In this document: positions 46,717 to 55,421 of the stretch, one piece after another
How the letters are laid out: every line of letters starts with the position of its first letter
Numbering within the stretch: position 1 is the first letter of the stretch
Origin: Candidatus Denitrolinea symbiosum
GTDB lineage: Bacteria; Chloroflexota; Anaerolineae; Anaerolineales; Villigracilaceae
Assembly: GCA_017312345.1 (NCBI GenBank)
Contig: BLAA01000001.1
Location: 806,001 to 870,000 of the forward strand
DNA: 64,000 nt
Direction: 5' to 3'
Translations under genes and position numbers: made by a program
Notes under the pieces: generated by a model
Seen by the model: only the letters and a program-made list of their open reading frames with translations
What the model was told of the DNA's origin: nothing
The model's database searches: none

Positions 46717-47549
46717 CCTGGCTCATTGAACCCCTCTCTTATCCCTTCATGCTGCGCGGACTCGCCGCGGGCGTCCTCGTCGGGATCGTCTGCGCGGTCG
46801 TCGGGACTTACGTGGTCCTGCGCGGCATGGCCTTCTTCGGCGACGCGTTGGCGCACACCGTCCTGCCGGGCGTGGCGCTGGGTTACCTCGTCGGCGGCGG
46901 GACGCGCGAATCGCTCTTCTGGTGGGCGCTGGGGACGGCCGTCCTCGCCTCGCTGGGCATCGGCGCCATCAGCAAAAACGCCCGCATCAAGGAAGACACC
47001 GCCATCGGCGTGGTCTTCGCGGGGATGTTCGCGCTCGGCATCGCCATCATCTCCACTGTCCGCTCCTACGCGGTGGACTTGAGTCATTTTCTCTTCGGCG
47101 ACGTGCTGGGCGTGACCAACCGCGACCTAATCCTGACCCTCGTCTTCGGCGGGATCGTCCTCCTGCTCGTCTTCATTTTCTACAAGGAATTCCTCACGCT
47201 CTCCTTCGACCCCGTCCTGGCCGCGACCCTCCGCATGCCTGTGGACCTGCTCAACAACCTCCTGCTGGCGATGATCGCGGTGACCGTCGCCATCTCCATG
47301 CAGACGGTCGGCGTGGCGCTGATGGTCGCCATGCTGGTCACGCCCGCCGCCACTGCCTACCTGCTGACCCGCCGCCTGTGGACGATGATGCTGATCGCGG
47401 CCGTCATCGGCGCGGCATCATCGGTCGTCGGCCTGTATCTCAGCTTTTACGTCAACATCGCCTCGGGCGCGGCCATCGTCCTGACCGCGACCGCGATCTT
47501 CATCGTTGTCTTTCTCTTCAACCCGCGGCAGGGAATGTTGAGGAAGTAG
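46713..47549 (+). CDS. metal ABC transporter permease
   Basis: A 278-residue membrane protein of the ABC-3 family. After the opening helix the segment GTYVVLRGMAFFGDALAHTVLPGVALGYL matches ZnuB/MntB permeases. Eight or nine helices are visible. The ATG at 46713 overlaps the ATPase stop by four bases (ATGA), so the three subunits are made together. No Fur/Zur-type operator is apparent upstream of the operon. Confidence 0.92.
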   Translation: MTWLIEPLSYPFMLRGLAAGVLVGIVCAVVGTYVVLRGMAFFGDALAHTVLPGVALGYLVGGGTRESLFWWALGTAVLASLGIGAISKNARIKEDTAIGVVFAGMFALGIAIISTVRSYAVDLSHFLFGDVLGVTNRDLILTLVFGGIVLLLVFIFYKEFLTLSFDPVLAATLRMPVDLLNNLLLAMIAVTVAISMQTVGVALMVAMLVTPAATAYLLTRRLWTMMLIAAVIGAASSVVGLYLSFYVNIASGAAIVLTATAIFIVVFLFNPRQGMLRK

Positions 47550-47647
47550 ACGCTTTAATCCCCCGCGTAGACGACCAGCGGTTTCAGGCTGATCTGCGCG
47601 TCTGCGAGGAGAGATTCAGCGCCTGACGCCGCGCCCCGCGCGCATTG

Positions 47648-47680
47648 CGACAAGTTGTCAATCCGATTGGCAATTTGTCG
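47648..47680 (+). repeat. 33-bp imperfect palindrome, ACAAGTTGT type
   Basis: Arms CGACAAGTTGTCAATC and GATTGGCAATTTGTCG with two mismatches and one central base. It resembles the ACAAGTT palindrome in the lipoate ligase gene. Confidence 0.65.
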
Positions 47681-47719
47681 GGCATCTTTTCTCGTTCTGA
47701 AAACGACGGCAGATGCCAA

Positions 47720-47750
47720 GCGGACACCTGTACCGACCGCAGGTGTCCGC
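47720..47750 (+). repeat. 31-bp palindrome, GCGGACACCTG arms
   Basis: Perfect 11-base arms around TACCGACCG. It lies between the convergent permease and ATPase genes and might also serve as a transcript end. Confidence 0.65.
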
Positions 47751-47820
47751 TACCTGCTTGTTCACACCGAGGGCTTTCGGCTTGTCCGCGATGGAGGGTT
47801 TGGGAGAGGACACGGGAAAT

Positions 47821-48960
47821 TTATTGAACCTGCCTGATTTCATCCAGAAAATTGTTTTTGTCTATCGTTTTCAAAGCATGTGGAAGCGGAAAGACAGGCG
47901 TCGGTTTTTGGGATTCGTATTTGATCTCGAAGCATTGATACTCTTTGTCGTAATTTTCCAGAACAATGTCCACTTCCTTGCCGCCATATTCGCGATAAAA
48001 ATACGCGCTCATGGGCAGGCGCTGAATCCTTCTCCGCTTTTCCAATTCAGAGACAATGAAATTCTCGAAGACGCCGCCTTTGTCGGGGCGCAGGTCGGGA
48101 CGGCGGAAGTCCTTGACCAGCGCGTTGCGAATCCCCAGATCGTAGAAATACAATTTCCTGTTTTCCGAGACTGCCCTGCGGAGGTTGGTCTTGAACGAGG
48201 GCAGGGGAATCAGGACATAGTTCCTGACGAAGATTTCGATGTAATTCGAAACGGTGCCGACGTTTGCCATCAGCGACGAGGCGATCTCGCGTAGGGATAC
48301 TTCCTGCCCGATCTGCAGGGCGATCTTGGTCAGGATGTCTTTGGCAAGTTTCAGGTTTTTAAGATCATAGAGGGAAACGATGTCTTTCAGGATGTAACTC
48401 TCAACGATGTTTTCCAGCAGGCTGGTTTTGTCTTTTGTCCCTTCCGAGGCGGTAAAGACCTCGGGGTAGGAGCCGAAGACGAGGACTTCCTCCCTCAATC
48501 GATTCACAAAGTCCGCCTGCTCGTACGTCTTGTGAGGCGTGTTGGCGCTGATCTCCTCCACGGAAAAGGGCAGGCAGAACAATTCCTGATACCGACCCGC
48601 GAGGCTGTCGAAATCCTGTCCCTTCTTTCGCAACTCACTGGAACCCGTGGCGATGATCTTGACGTTGTATTCGTCGTGCAAAAGTTTCAGCGGTACGGTG
48701 GATTCGGGAAAACTTTGCACTTCGTCAATCAGGATGAGAGGGTGATTTCTGGCGAGTTCCTCCAGAACGTCCCTTCGGGGCTGAAACCCTTCCCTGTCCG
48801 AGAGAAAGTCAAAATTGAAGATGCGCGCATTCCGCTCCGCGCTGATCTTTGCCAGCAGGGTGGATTTTCCCGAACGGCGCGGCCCCCAGATGAAGAGAAC
48901 CTTGCGCGAATCTCCGCTCAGGTATTCCTGAATATCCTTTTCGATGCTTCGGGTGAACAT
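47821..48960 (-). CDS. ATPase with DUF4143 domain
   Basis: A 379-residue protein. N-terminal AAA-type core with Walker A WGPRRSGKSTLLA, Walker B ILIDEVQSF, and sensor IIATGSSEL. The C-terminal DUF4143 part contains IVESYILKDIV and VFENFIVSELEKRR then KEVDIVLE, which looks nuclease-like. Such genes are common, mobile and of unknown function. The base composition is AT-richer than its surroundings, which suggests transfer. TATAAT (48967-48972, reverse strand) lies six bases before the ATG. Confidence 0.85.
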   Translation of the reverse strand: MFTRSIEKDIQEYLSGDSRKVLFIWGPRRSGKSTLLAKISAERNARIFNFDFLSDREGFQPRRDVLEELARNHPLILIDEVQSFPESTVPLKLLHDEYNVKIIATGSSELRKKGQDFDSLAGRYQELFCLPFSVEEISANTPHKTYEQADFVNRLREEVLVFGSYPEVFTASEGTKDKTSLLENIVESYILKDIVSLYDLKNLKLAKDILTKIALQIGQEVSLREIASSLMANVGTVSNYIEIFVRNYVLIPLPSFKTNLRRAVSENRKLYFYDLGIRNALVKDFRRPDLRPDKGGVFENFIVSELEKRRRIQRLPMSAYFYREYGGKEVDIVLENYDKEYQCFEIKYESQKPTPVFPLPHALKTIDKNNFLDEIRQVQ

Positions 48961-48966
48961 GATGGC

Positions 48967-48972
48967 ATTATA
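48967..48972 (-). promoter_or_regulatory. -10 box of the DUF4143 ATPase
   Basis: TATAAT on the reverse strand, six bases before the ATG at 48960. Confidence 0.5.
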
Positions 48973-49232
48973 TCAGATTAGCAGTAAATTGTATAACGCC
49001 ATTGTACAGAATGACAGTAATTTGTCTGGTAGCGCCTTCCAGTTTGCCCGTTTTATGAGCCTATATGATGGGAATGCGGCAGATGCTGAACTTGACAAAA
49101 TTACAGGTGTGGCGTCAGCGAATGAATGCGTCTATCTGTCGACTTGAAATTCTTCCCGCTCAAAACGGAAGAACCAGGCTTCGGAAGTCTTTGTTTCGTG
49201 CTACACTTAACCCGCCAAAGGAGGGCGCTCCT

Positions 49233-50684
49233 GTGTCAAGTTTGCCGTTTCCCAAACGCGGACTTCCCCGCGACGAGGTCCTCGCGTTCATGCGCGCGGC
49301 GCGCGACCGCGACGTGCAATGGCAGCGCGGACGCGTCTTTGGGCTGGTCTATCACGTCAACGACGAAATAGACGACCTGCTCAAAGAGGCCTCGAACCTG
49401 TTCTTCTCCGAAAACGGACTCAACCCCACCGCCTTTCCCAGCCTGCGAAAATTCGAGACCGAGATCGTGGCGATGACCGCCTCCCTGCTCGGCGGCGACG
49501 CGTCCGCGGCGGGCAACATCACCTCGGGCGGGACGGAGAGCCTGCTGTGCGCAGTCAAGACGGCGCGCGATTGGGCGCGGGTCAATCGTCCCGACGTGAG
49601 CGCGCCAGAAATCCTGATGCCCGTCACGGCGCATCCCGCGTTCGAAAAAGGCGCGGAATACTTCGGTTTGCGCGTGATGAAGACTCCCGTCCGCGCCGAT
49701 TTCCGCGCCGACGTGGAAGCGACGCGCGCCGCGATCACGCCGAACACGATTCTGATGATCGGCTCCGCGCCCTCGTATCCGCACGGCGTAGTGGACCCGA
49801 TCCGCGAGCTCGCCGCGCTCGCGCAGGAACGCGGCATTCTCTTCCACGTTGACGCGTGCGTGGGCGGCTTCGTCCTGCCGTTCGTGAAAAAACTCGGCTA
49901 TGAAATTCCCGATTTCGATTTCTCCGTCGCGGGCGTCACCTCCATCTCAGCGGACTTGCACAAATACGGCTACGCGGCGAAGGGCGCGTCGGTCATCCTC
50001 TACAAGAGCGCGGCTTTGCGGCGGCATCAGATGTTCGTCTCGACCGACTGGCCGGGCGGCATCTATCCCTCGCCGACGATGGCGGGCACGCGTCCCGCGG
50101 GACCGATCGTGGCCGCGTGGGCGATCCTGAATTTCCTCGGCGAGGAGGGTTATCTCGAACTCAACCGGCAGGTGATGGAGACGGTGAAACATTTGCAGGC
50201 GGGCATCCGCGCCATCCCTGGCTTGAAGATTCTCTCGAATCCCGAAATGAGCGTGTTCGCGCTCGCGTCCGATTCGCTGGACGTGTACCAGATCGCGGAC
50301 GAACTCTCGCTGCGCGGCTGGCATCTCGACCGGCAGCAATTCCCCGCCAGCCTGCACATGACGGTCAACTTCGTCCACACGGAGGCGGCGGACGAGTTTC
50401 TGCGCGACCTCGCCGCCTGCGCGGACTCCGTCCGCAGGCCGACGCTCCAGAAAACCGCGACCCGCCTCCTCGTTCAGGCCGCGAACGCGCTGGCGAGAAT
50501 CCTGCCCGAGGCGTGGGTGAGTCGTCTGATGTCGAGGGCATCCGCATTATTGGGCGGCGGAGGCGGCGGACTTCCAAGTCGCATGGCGCCGATGTATGGA
50601 TTAATTGGCTCGCTCCCAAATCGAGGGGATTTGAAGGAATTGGTGTTAGACCTGTTAGATTCGATGACGCGTCTAAATCAGTGA
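49233..50684 (+). CDS. sphingosine-1-phosphate-lyase-like PLP decarboxylase
   Basis: A 483-residue PLP enzyme of the group II decarboxylase family. NITSGGTESLLCAVKTARDW, then HVDACVGGFVLPF and SADLHKYGYAAKGASVI (Schiff-base lysine) match sphingosine-phosphate lyases rather than glutamate decarboxylases. It would cleave a long-chain amino-alcohol phosphate or a related substrate; whether this organism makes sphingoid lipids is unknown. I chose the GTG at 49233 because AAAGGAGGG lies at 49217-49225; the frame extends upstream without a better site. Confidence 0.82.
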   Translation: MSSLPFPKRGLPRDEVLAFMRAARDRDVQWQRGRVFGLVYHVNDEIDDLLKEASNLFFSENGLNPTAFPSLRKFETEIVAMTASLLGGDASAAGNITSGGTESLLCAVKTARDWARVNRPDVSAPEILMPVTAHPAFEKGAEYFGLRVMKTPVRADFRADVEATRAAITPNTILMIGSAPSYPHGVVDPIRELAALAQERGILFHVDACVGGFVLPFVKKLGYEIPDFDFSVAGVTSISADLHKYGYAAKGASVILYKSAALRRHQMFVSTDWPGGIYPSPTMAGTRPAGPIVAAWAILNFLGEEGYLELNRQVMETVKHLQAGIRAIPGLKILSNPEMSVFALASDSLDVYQIADELSLRGWHLDRQQFPASLHMTVNFVHTEAADEFLRDLAACADSVRRPTLQKTATRLLVQAANALARILPEAWVSRLMSRASALLGGGGGGLPSRMAPMYGLIGSLPNRGDLKELVLDLLDSMTRLNQ

Positions 50685-50752
50685 TCAGTGATCAGTGTTC
50701 AGTGAGCAGTCATCGGTCTACTTGAAACCTGGAACGTGAAACCGAGGTATTT

Positions 50753-52198
50753 ATGACCGACGCGCAACCGCTCAAGAAAAAATATCTTTCGTTCTGGACG
50801 AAACTCGCCTACGGCACAGGCGACTGGGGCACGGCTGGATATGGCACGTTGCGCCAGATCTTCTACGCCATCTTCCTGACGGACGTGGTCGGGCTGGAGC
50901 CGCGGCTGGCTTCGGTGGCGGCGCTGGTTGGAATCATCTGGGACGCGATCAACGATCCGCTGGTGGGCATGTTGAGCGACCGCGTCCGCACGCGCTGGGG
51001 ACGGCGGCGCCCGTTCCTGCTGTTTTTTTCCATCCCCTACGGCGCGACCTTTTTGCTGCTGTGGTACGCGCCGCCTTTTGAAGGCCAGATCGCAAAAGCC
51101 GTCTTCATCACGCTGGCTTTCATGATCTCCGATACGATGGAGACGCTGGTCGCCGTCCCGTTCGCCGCGCTGACGCCCGAACTGACTCCCGATTACGACG
51201 AGCGCACCTCGCTGACGGGCTTCCGCATGTTCTTCAACCTCGCCATCTCGCTGGTCACCGCGGTGGCCGCGCCCGAAATCCTCGACGCGGCTTTGGGCGC
51301 AGGCATGACCCAGCAGCAGGGTTATCTCATCGTCGCGGCCATCTTCGGCGGGCTGGCGACCATTCCGTTCCTGCTGATCTTCTTCGTGATCCGCGAGAAT
51401 CAACTGACTCCCGAACAGGAACAGGAAGTCTCGTTCATCGAAACCGTCCGCACCGCGTGGGCGAATATCCCGTTCCGTTTCGCGACCGCCGTTTACATGC
51501 TGAACTGGATCACCTTCGACCTCGTTGCCCTCGTCCTGCCGTTCTATCTCCTGTATTGGATCGCGCGCGGCGACCTGCTGGCGCGGGCGAGCGTCTTCGG
51601 CGTGAGTCTCTCCATCGAGTCGGCGGTCTTCGCCGTCCTGCTCGTCACGGCGGTGGCGTTCCTGCCGCTGTGGGTGTGGGTCTCGAATCGATTCAGCAAG
51701 CAGATCGCCTATATGATGGGGATGGTCTTCTGGGCGGTCGTCCAACTCGTCATCTTTTCGATCCAGCCTGGACAAGTGAGCCTGGTGCTCCTCATGAGTT
51801 TCTTCGCGGGCATCAGCGTCTCCTCCGCCCACCTGCTCCCCGACTCGCTCTTCCCCGACGTGATTGAATGGGATGAACTGAAGACGCGCCGCCGCTCTGA
51901 GGGGATTTACTACGGCGTCAAGAACTTCGTCCGCAAATTGACGGGCGCGCTGGCGATCTTCATCGGCTTGCAGACGCTCGGCTGGTTCGGCTACCAGACG
52001 CCTCCCGAAGGCGCGACCTCGTTCATGCAGCCCGATTCGGCGTTAATGGCGATCCGCATCTTAATCGGACCTTTCGGCGCGGTCCTGTTATTCTCCGCCG
52101 TCGCCATGGCCTGGTTCTATCCGCTGACGCGCGATAAGCACGCCAAGATACGGAGATTGCTGGGGAGGCGAAAGGGTCGCGAAGCCGTGAGCGAGTGA
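50753..52198 (+). CDS. GPH-family sugar:cation symporter (MFS)
   Basis: A 481-residue transporter with twelve helices. DAINDPLVGMLSDRVRTRWGRRRPF is split across the first loop in the way of MelB-like glycoside-pentoside-hexuronide symporters. DVIEWDELKTRRRSEGIYYGV in the seventh-eighth loop is also typical. The sugar is not predictable. It follows the lyase-like gene by 68 bases and ends at a strong terminator. Confidence 0.87.
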   Translation: MTDAQPLKKKYLSFWTKLAYGTGDWGTAGYGTLRQIFYAIFLTDVVGLEPRLASVAALVGIIWDAINDPLVGMLSDRVRTRWGRRRPFLLFFSIPYGATFLLLWYAPPFEGQIAKAVFITLAFMISDTMETLVAVPFAALTPELTPDYDERTSLTGFRMFFNLAISLVTAVAAPEILDAALGAGMTQQQGYLIVAAIFGGLATIPFLLIFFVIRENQLTPEQEQEVSFIETVRTAWANIPFRFATAVYMLNWITFDLVALVLPFYLLYWIARGDLLARASVFGVSLSIESAVFAVLLVTAVAFLPLWVWVSNRFSKQIAYMMGMVFWAVVQLVIFSIQPGQVSLVLLMSFFAGISVSSAHLLPDSLFPDVIEWDELKTRRRSEGIYYGVKNFVRKLTGALAIFIGLQTLGWFGYQTPPEGATSFMQPDSALMAIRILIGPFGAVLLFSAVAMAWFYPLTRDKHAKIRRLLGRRKGREAVSE

Positions 52199-52202
52199 CT
52201 TG

Positions 52203-52237
52203 AAAAAACGTCCGCCCGTGAGGGCGGACGTTTTTTT
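52203..52237. terminator. bidirectional terminator
   Basis: AAAAAACGTCCGCCC, loop GTGA, GGGCGGACGTTTTTT, between the convergent transporter and small-gene cassette. Confidence 0.93.
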
Positions 52238-52243
52238 GATCCA

Positions 52244-52522
52244 CTATGCCGCGATAGGCACGAAAATATTTGGTTTGGAACGGGCGGTAATGCGGTTGGC
52301 TTTTACCCTTGCAAAAACAATGGGCTTGCCCTGACTCCCATATTTATCAAGAAGGTCCAGGTTGAGTTGGCGCAACTCTGGGTCGTTTTCAGGCAGCAAC
52401 ACCAATTCGAAGTTTTCAGGCAGGACATCCAAAACTTTGGGGTTGTTCAATATGTATTTAATGATCTCGCTCGTCAAGCGCGCATTGCGTTCGACGACCG
52501 CGTTGTTTATTTTTTTAACCAT
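52244..52522 (-). CDS. small conserved-type protein of unknown function
   Basis: A 92-residue protein (MVKKINNAVVERNARLTSEI..., LPENFELVLLPENDPEL, KPNIFVPI). It recalls DUF5647-like small proteins often found with a second small gene, but I cannot confirm the family. The start overlaps the 106-residue gene by 16 bases. No catalytic motif is seen. The cassette is AT-richer than its surroundings, suggesting mobile origin. Confidence 0.65.
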   Translation of the reverse strand: MVKKINNAVVERNARLTSEIIKYILNNPKVLDVLPENFELVLLPENDPELRQLNLDLLDKYGSQGKPIVFARVKANRITARSKPNIFVPIAA

Positions 52523-52827
52523 GTCTCATATCTCCTGTAATACTCGCGCCGTCTGCCGACAATATCGTTCACGGCCATCGTGAACGCTTCATTGTAATCC
52601 TGCATCGTCATTCTCGTTTTTTCTTCTCGTTGATGCGGATGCATTGTATCACGATGGGCATACCCGTGAGCCGTATCGTATCTTACAACAGCGATCCATG
52701 TTTCGTCATCGTCAAACTGACACTCTAGTTGTGCGACAAAGCGAATGATTCTTCCACGTTCGGAATCAAATTCAACGCGTAACGCAATATTGTCTTCCAA
52801 CAGGCGACGAAATTCCACATGACGCAT
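52507..52827 (-). CDS. small protein of unknown function (RYDTAHG motif)
   Basis: A 106-residue protein with GRIIRFVAQLECQF, VVRYDTAHGYAHRD and a C-terminal basic helix MAVNDIVGRRREYYRRYETW. The RFV-QLE and RYDTAHG-HRD patterns belong to a widespread small-protein family (perhaps DUF7718, from memory). Adjacent small partners suggest a toxin-antitoxin-like or regulatory pair, which is unproven. AAAGGA lies 14 bases before the ATG. Confidence 0.65.
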   Translation of the reverse strand: MRHVEFRRLLEDNIALRVEFDSERGRIIRFVAQLECQFDDDETWIAVVRYDTAHGYAHRDTMHPHQREEKTRMTMQDYNEAFTMAVNDIVGRRREYYRRYETWLKK

Positions 52828-52830
52828 CTA

Positions 52831-52965
52831 TTAGGTTTCCTTTATTCGTTCTCGAACCTTTCGATGGCGTGGCTTTTGGCGGACTCGGCGTTCCTTATGA
52901 TATGCGTTGTTCGCACAGGCGGCTGGCTCGCAAAGGATGAGGCATTTGCGCTGGTAGTTTGCCAT
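52831..52965 (-). CDS. 44-residue Cys/Arg-rich protein
   Basis: A small gene read by hand: it starts MANYQRKCLILCEPAACANN, continues with AYHKERR, and ends KVRERIKET. It carries three cysteines near the N-terminus (positions 8, 12, 17) and 13 Lys/Arg after residue 22. Its ATG overlaps the stop of the glycosyltransferase gene (TAATG) and its stop lies three bases before the next ATG. That spacing and the clean frame support a real gene. A metal- or nucleic-acid-binding peptide is conceivable. Confidence 0.5.
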   Translation of the reverse strand: MANYQRKCLILCEPAACANNAYHKERRVRQKPRHRKVRERIKET

Positions 52966-53903
52966 TAATTCCGATTATACCGAATCGCCTCCACGTCCCT
53001 CTTCCTCCCCTCTTCACTTTTCCTCTCCCGCGCGTAATAGAACGTCTCGCGCAACTGCGGCGTGACCATCCCCGACTCGCGGTAGCCCGCGCGCGTCCCG
53101 TGGAATTGCATGAAGCGGAACCAAAGGATCGAAGCGAGGTTCTTCGTCAACACGCGTTCGCGCCCCGCGTGGTAGATGTCGCTGACGATGTTCATCAAGG
53201 TCAGGCGGGCGAAATCGTACAGGTTGAAATGCGACTCGGGATGGATGCGCTTGAACGCCATCGCCTCGCGGCGGTAGCGGTTGAACACGCCGCGCGGCTT
53301 CTCGTTGTGGACGTGGACGATCTCGGCCTCGGCCGTGTACGCGATCTCGTAGCCCTGTTCCTTCGCCCACTTCGCCCAGGCCAGGTCTTCGAGTCCCGTC
53401 AGCGATTCGTCGTAGGGATTCCGCTCCCACAGCGACCGGCGGATGGCGGCGTTGGCGTTGTTGCAAAACGCGGTCGGCTGGCGCGGCATGTCCTGGTCGG
53501 GGAACCACTGGAGGTAAATCTGCCGCTCCGAAAATTTCGCCGTCTCCGGTCCGCGCTGTTTGCCGTACGCGAGCGCGACCTTGTCGTCTTCGAACGGACG
53601 GAGCAGCGCCTCCAGCCAGTCGGGATAGACGGGATAGACGTGCGCGCTGGCGACGACGACCAGTTCCCGCGTCGCCGCGCGGACGCCGAAGTTGAGCGAC
53701 CGTCCGAAGGTGAATTCCTCGGGACGGATTCTCACGATCCGCGCGCCAAACGCCTCGGCGATGGAGACCGTCGCGTCGGTGGAGCCGGAGTCCACGAGGA
53801 TGACTTCCACGTCCTCGACGGTTTGACGCGCGATCCCCTCCAGCAGGCGCGGCAGATGCCGTTCTTCGTTATATGCGCGGACGACGATGGAGCAGGAGGT
53901 CAT
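52965..53903 (-). CDS. family 2 glycosyltransferase
   Basis: A 312-residue GT-A fold enzyme. CSIVVRAYNEERHLPRLLEG opens the nucleotide-sugar domain, ILVDSGSTDATV supplies the first aspartate, and later acidic TGLEDLAWAKW matches the catalytic ED pair. The start at 53903 overlaps the upstream membrane protein stop by four bases (ATGA); an upstream frame is only the shadow of that gene. It probably builds a surface glycan with the neighbouring genes. Confidence 0.87.
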   Translation of the reverse strand: MTSCSIVVRAYNEERHLPRLLEGIARQTVEDVEVILVDSGSTDATVSIAEAFGARIVRIRPEEFTFGRSLNFGVRAATRELVVVASAHVYPVYPDWLEALLRPFEDDKVALAYGKQRGPETAKFSERQIYLQWFPDQDMPRQPTAFCNNANAAIRRSLWERNPYDESLTGLEDLAWAKWAKEQGYEIAYTAEAEIVHVHNEKPRGVFNRYRREAMAFKRIHPESHFNLYDFARLTLMNIVSDIYHAGRERVLTKNLASILWFRFMQFHGTRAGYRESGMVTPQLRETFYYARERKSEEGRKRDVEAIRYNRN

Positions 53904-55354
53904 CGGCACACGCCCGCCAGGAACCATAAGACGCCGAGGTAGTTGACCAGGACCCCAGCCCAGATCAGCAGGCGCGCCGCGGCCGAGACGCGTTCCCCGA
54001 ACGCGAGCGCCAACAGGCACAGGATGGGGACGATCAGGTCCAACTGGAAACGATAGCCAAACTGCGCGCTGCCCGTGTTGAAGTACAGCAAAAGCGGCGC
54101 GAGCAGGAGCAGGATCGAGATCCAGGCCGCGCCGCTCCAGGTCGAGGAGGGACGCGCCCGATAGAGCAGGATCAGCGCCGGGGTGGTGAGAAGGATGCTC
54201 ATCCCCAGCGGGTCGGGAACGAAGAATCCGCAGGCCGCGTCCCAGCGCGGCAGGGACAGGAGCATGGCGTCGAAATTGCGCGGCAGGAAATGAAGGTTGA
54301 ACTGTCCGTACGCGGCAAGATCGGCTTTGAGATACGCGCCGACGTTCATTGTCCGGTAGCCGAATTCAAGCAGGTTATCGAAGCGGATGTAGTTGTAGGA
54401 CATCAGTCCCGCCACGACCAGCCCGATGGGAATCAGCGAAAGCAGCGCGGGACGCAGGGAGGCGCGCAGGAAGTTCGTCCTGTTCAGGGATTTCAGGCTT
54501 CCGTGCAGGCCGAGCAGAAACGGCCACAAAAAGACCACGTTCGGACGCGCCAGCATGGCGACTCCCAACGCGGCGGAGGCGAGCGGGAGGGAGCCCGTTT
54601 CGAGCAGCGCGACCGCGGCCAGCAGCGAAAACGTGACCGCGAGAATCTGACTCACGAACCAGACGCTGCCGGGCAGCGCCAGATACCAGTGGACGGTCCC
54701 GAAGCCGAAGAGCGCCGCCAGCCAGTAACTGCCGCGGGAGTCGAGGGGAATCAGTTTGCGGCGGCGCAGTCCCTCGGCCATCAGGTAGACCAGGGCGACG
54801 TTCAACGCCCCGTACGCGGCCGAGAACCGGACGGAGTTGACCGCGTCCGGGCCCGATAGGGCGACGCGCGGCAGCATCAACAACGCGGCGAGGGGAGGGA
54901 AGGCCACGTACCAATGGCCGTTATAAAAAGTAAGGTCGCTGGTGGAGCCGGTCGGTTCGATGTAAGTCCGCCCCTGCAAAAACGCGGCGGCCAGTTCGGG
55001 AAAGTAGGGCTTGCTTTTGGATGTGTCCCATTGCAGGGCGACGAGGTACGCCGAGAGAAGATAGACCAGCCAGACGCCCAGGAAGAGCCAGGATGCGCGC
55101 AGGAACGCCCGCGCGCGTCCATCTTCGGGAAAGCGCCGCGCCCGCCAGGACAGGAACGCGATCCACATCAGCGCTAGCAGGAGCAGCGCTCCTTCGGGAC
55201 GAAAGTCCATCAGGGCAAAGAAGCGCGGCAGGCGGAGCAAGGCGCGCGGGTCCGCGATGCGGCGCAGGGCCGTGTCCACGACGATGAACCCGACGACTCC
55301 CAGCCCGGCGAAAAACGCCAGGCGCTCTCCAAGTTTTGCGGTATCTTTTTGCAT
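53900..55354 (-). CDS. polytopic membrane protein, GT-C-like
   Basis: A 484-residue protein with ten or more membrane helices. A soluble loop after the third helix has QWDTSKSKPYFPELAAAFLQGRTYI, similar to mannosyltransferase-like membrane enzymes that use lipid-linked sugars. Conserved acidic residues after the first external loop could be catalytic. Coupling to the GT2 gene by a four-base overlap supports a role in glycan assembly. The exact sugar is unknown. Confidence 0.68.
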   Translation of the reverse strand: MQKDTAKLGERLAFFAGLGVVGFIVVDTALRRIADPRALLRLPRFFALMDFRPEGALLLLALMWIAFLSWRARRFPEDGRARAFLRASWLFLGVWLVYLLSAYLVALQWDTSKSKPYFPELAAAFLQGRTYIEPTGSTSDLTFYNGHWYVAFPPLAALLMLPRVALSGPDAVNSVRFSAAYGALNVALVYLMAEGLRRRKLIPLDSRGSYWLAALFGFGTVHWYLALPGSVWFVSQILAVTFSLLAAVALLETGSLPLASAALGVAMLARPNVVFLWPFLLGLHGSLKSLNRTNFLRASLRPALLSLIPIGLVVAGLMSYNYIRFDNLLEFGYRTMNVGAYLKADLAAYGQFNLHFLPRNFDAMLLSLPRWDAACGFFVPDPLGMSILLTTPALILLYRARPSSTWSGAAWISILLLLAPLLLYFNTGSAQFGYRFQLDLIVPILCLLALAFGERVSAAARLLIWAGVLVNYLGVLWFLAGVCR

Positions 55355-55421
55355 GGGCGGTCTCGCCGATTTTCGCGGCGCTCCTCAAGGCGAATTTTGC
55401 GGACGGACGCCGCGCCGACAA

